A stretch of 51,307 nt of DNA from Nemertoderma westbladi. Lineage: Eukaryota > Xenacoelomorpha > Nemertodermatida > Nemertodermatidae. Shown piece after piece: positions 49,861 to 51,307 of this stretch. How positions within the stretch are numbered: position 1 is the stretch's first letter; every line of letters starts with the position of its first letter. The notes below the pieces were generated by a model. It saw only the letters and a program-made list of their open reading frames with translations. It ran no database searches and was not told the origin of the DNA. The stretch is taken from the NCBI GenBank assembly GCA_032718475.1, contig JAUCBJ010005761.1, forward strand, positions 1-51,307, in the 5' to 3' direction. A program made the position numbers and the translations under genes.

Positions 49861-51307
49861 CTTTTTTACTGCCAGGCAAGACCCCGAACACTTACCGTAA
49901 TTATCAAACTCCAACTTTAATTTGGTATTTCATTTAATTCATTATGCAACCCCTGGCAAATGCCTCGTAATAAACTTGGTGCAGCTTCACGCTATTGGAA
50001 CTTGGCGATAGTGCAGAACACCAGGTTACCGTCTGAGTCCAAACAGGGGTGGTACCGATTGGACTTAAAAGGTTAGCTGCAATTTGTTCTCAGACCATAG
50101 AGGTTTATTTGGGCGAACCACAAATAAACATATAGCCTGCAGACAGTGCACCAGCACTACCGTGGGCGCCTGCAGACAGTGCACCAGCACTACCGTGGGC
50201 AGGAGAGCCGAGTCGGTGGAGACGCTGCCACTTTTGCCTGGTAGGCGAGAGCAAGCACACAAGCGCTCCGGGCTTGTCTAGCCAATGTGCTCAGACCAAC
50301 GGCGGAACCGTCTTGTTACTGGCGACCGCCAAACCTTTCGCAGGCCCGATCCAGCAACAAAGAGGGCCCCAACTTGGACCAGGGCTGGCTTTTAGGCGAG
50401 ATAGTACAGCCGACCGACGGCGGTATCGTCTTACGTTACTGGCGACCGCAAAGCCTTTCGCAGGCCCGATCCAGCAACAAAGATGGCCCCAACTCGAAAC
50501 AGAGCTGACTTCTAGGCCAAGGACCTCTGCTGTACTGAGGAGCAGGGCTCAACAGTTATGCCTGAGGCAGAGTGAAGACTCTTGAGTTTTTAGTCCCGAT
50601 GCGCCCCTATTTATAGCCTGATGTGGGGTCAATATGGAGTTGACCCCTAATTATCACCTGCGTGCTGGTGGACTTTCTGGGCAGAGACTTTGCATTCAAA
50701 CAATGTTAAATATAATTACCCAATATATTAGACCAATAAATATTGGTTCACGTTCGAACAATATTAGATATAATTACTCAATAATATAGACCAATTAATA
50801 TTGGTGCCTGGATGGAGTTTTGAAGGTGACTAGTCAATCACTCCCTACTGCTATTGGATGGCGGCCATAGGCTGTGTACTGGGGGCCGGTGTAAGGGAAG
50901 GGATGTATTGGATAACAATGGACCCTGGATAGTGCATTGGATGGAGTGTATTGGGCGGATCAGGCAAGGATTGACACGCCCACCACGTCTAAGGATGTCT
51001 GGGTTGGGGCAATAAGTCATAGTGAGATATGGGATAATATTCTGAGAAAAATATTTTGGTGAATATTTCCGGGATGAATATTACGTCGAATATTTTGAGA
51101 TGAATATTACAACTGGATAAGGAAGTGGGGAATAATTATATTGTAATTATTTCGTTATTAAAATCAGAGTCCCGAGGAAGTGTATTTTGTATGATTGTCT
51201 ACGGAGGCGCGAAAAATCGATTACACTCCCCCCATGGCAAATTTGGAATAAATTGGTCATAAAGAAAGATTTTGAGCCAAGATTTTGAAAATATATTTTG
51301 ATGTCCT
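49861..51307. other. Right-end region with three tandem duplications
   Basis: A 33-bp unit is doubled at 50135-50200 (GCCTGCAGACAGTGCACCAG). A ~118-120-bp GC-rich unit is doubled at 50294-50525 (TTACTGGCGACCGC and CGCAGGCCCGATCCAGCAAC). A 58-bp AT-rich unit is doubled at 50695-50808 (GACCAATWAATATTGG). The GC-rich pair is open in two frames (for example 50274-50585, 103 codons with a 39-residue repeat), but no protein family is recognised. The remainder shows no feature. Confidence 0.6.

Noticed and set aside
1-51307. CRISPR arrays or bacterial operons
   Set aside because: The tandem arrays lack a repeat-spacer pattern, and the gene content and spacing are those of an animal genome.

Overview
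The window looks like nuclear DNA from a marine invertebrate animal, most likely a deuterostome; a tunicate fits best but is not proven. The recognisable genes are metazoan housekeeping or ciliary genes (a retinol-dehydrogenase-like SDR, B9D2, TDP1, PIGA) plus a C2H2 zinc-finger gene. Each is read here as one uninterrupted exon. The spacers are AT-rich and crowded with eukaryotic mobile elements: LTR elements, non-LTR retrotransposons, fold-back/MITE-like elements and minisatellites. There are no operons, Shine-Dalgarno sites or prokaryotic features. Genes split into many short exons would be hard to see by eye, so the unannotated stretches may still hold small exons.

Layout. 1-5.0 kb: MITE-like elements and otherwise featureless AT-rich DNA. 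5.0-6.1 kb: SDR gene (+) with a poly(A) signal. 7.8-8.35 kb: B9D2 (-). 9.3-9.6 kb: second copy of a MITE-like repeat. 11.9-13.3 kb: TDP1 (-). 13.4-14.5 kb: two fold-back elements. 16.3-17.6 kb: PIGA (+). 18.2-20.1 kb: hairpins, a 124-bp-arm inverted repeat and a 20-bp-unit minisatellite. 20.4-29.7 kb: a complete, young 9.3-kb LTR element. 29.7-30.1 kb: the 77-bp minisatellite into which that element jumped. 31.2-34.2 kb: a fold-back DNA element interrupted by a 5'-truncated LINE. 34.4-34.6 kb: another fold-back element. 34.7-38.7 kb: a second LTR element with a broken gag only. 40.8-44.1 kb: a decayed RTE-like LINE. 45.8-47.5 kb: a 15-finger zinc-finger gene (+). 48-51.3 kb: composite and tandem repeats.

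The most interesting item is the LTR element at 20367-29688. Its two 1168-bp LTRs are about 99% identical and it sits between AGCAA target-site duplications. It encodes only gag-like, zinc-knuckle and coiled-coil proteins on the minus strand. No reverse transcriptase, protease, RNase H or integrase was seen. Its reading frames are arranged like a retroviral-type expression cassette: one in-frame TGA, then a -1 overlap into a long ORF with two zinc knuckles. It appears to be a recently mobilised, polymerase-less element that must borrow its enzymes. A second polymerase-less gag element with unrelated short LTRs lies 5 kb away. The host genes share no obvious pathway: retinoid/short-chain redox chemistry, ciliary transition zone, topoisomerase-adduct repair, GPI-anchor synthesis and transcriptional control. 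No co-regulation is visible.
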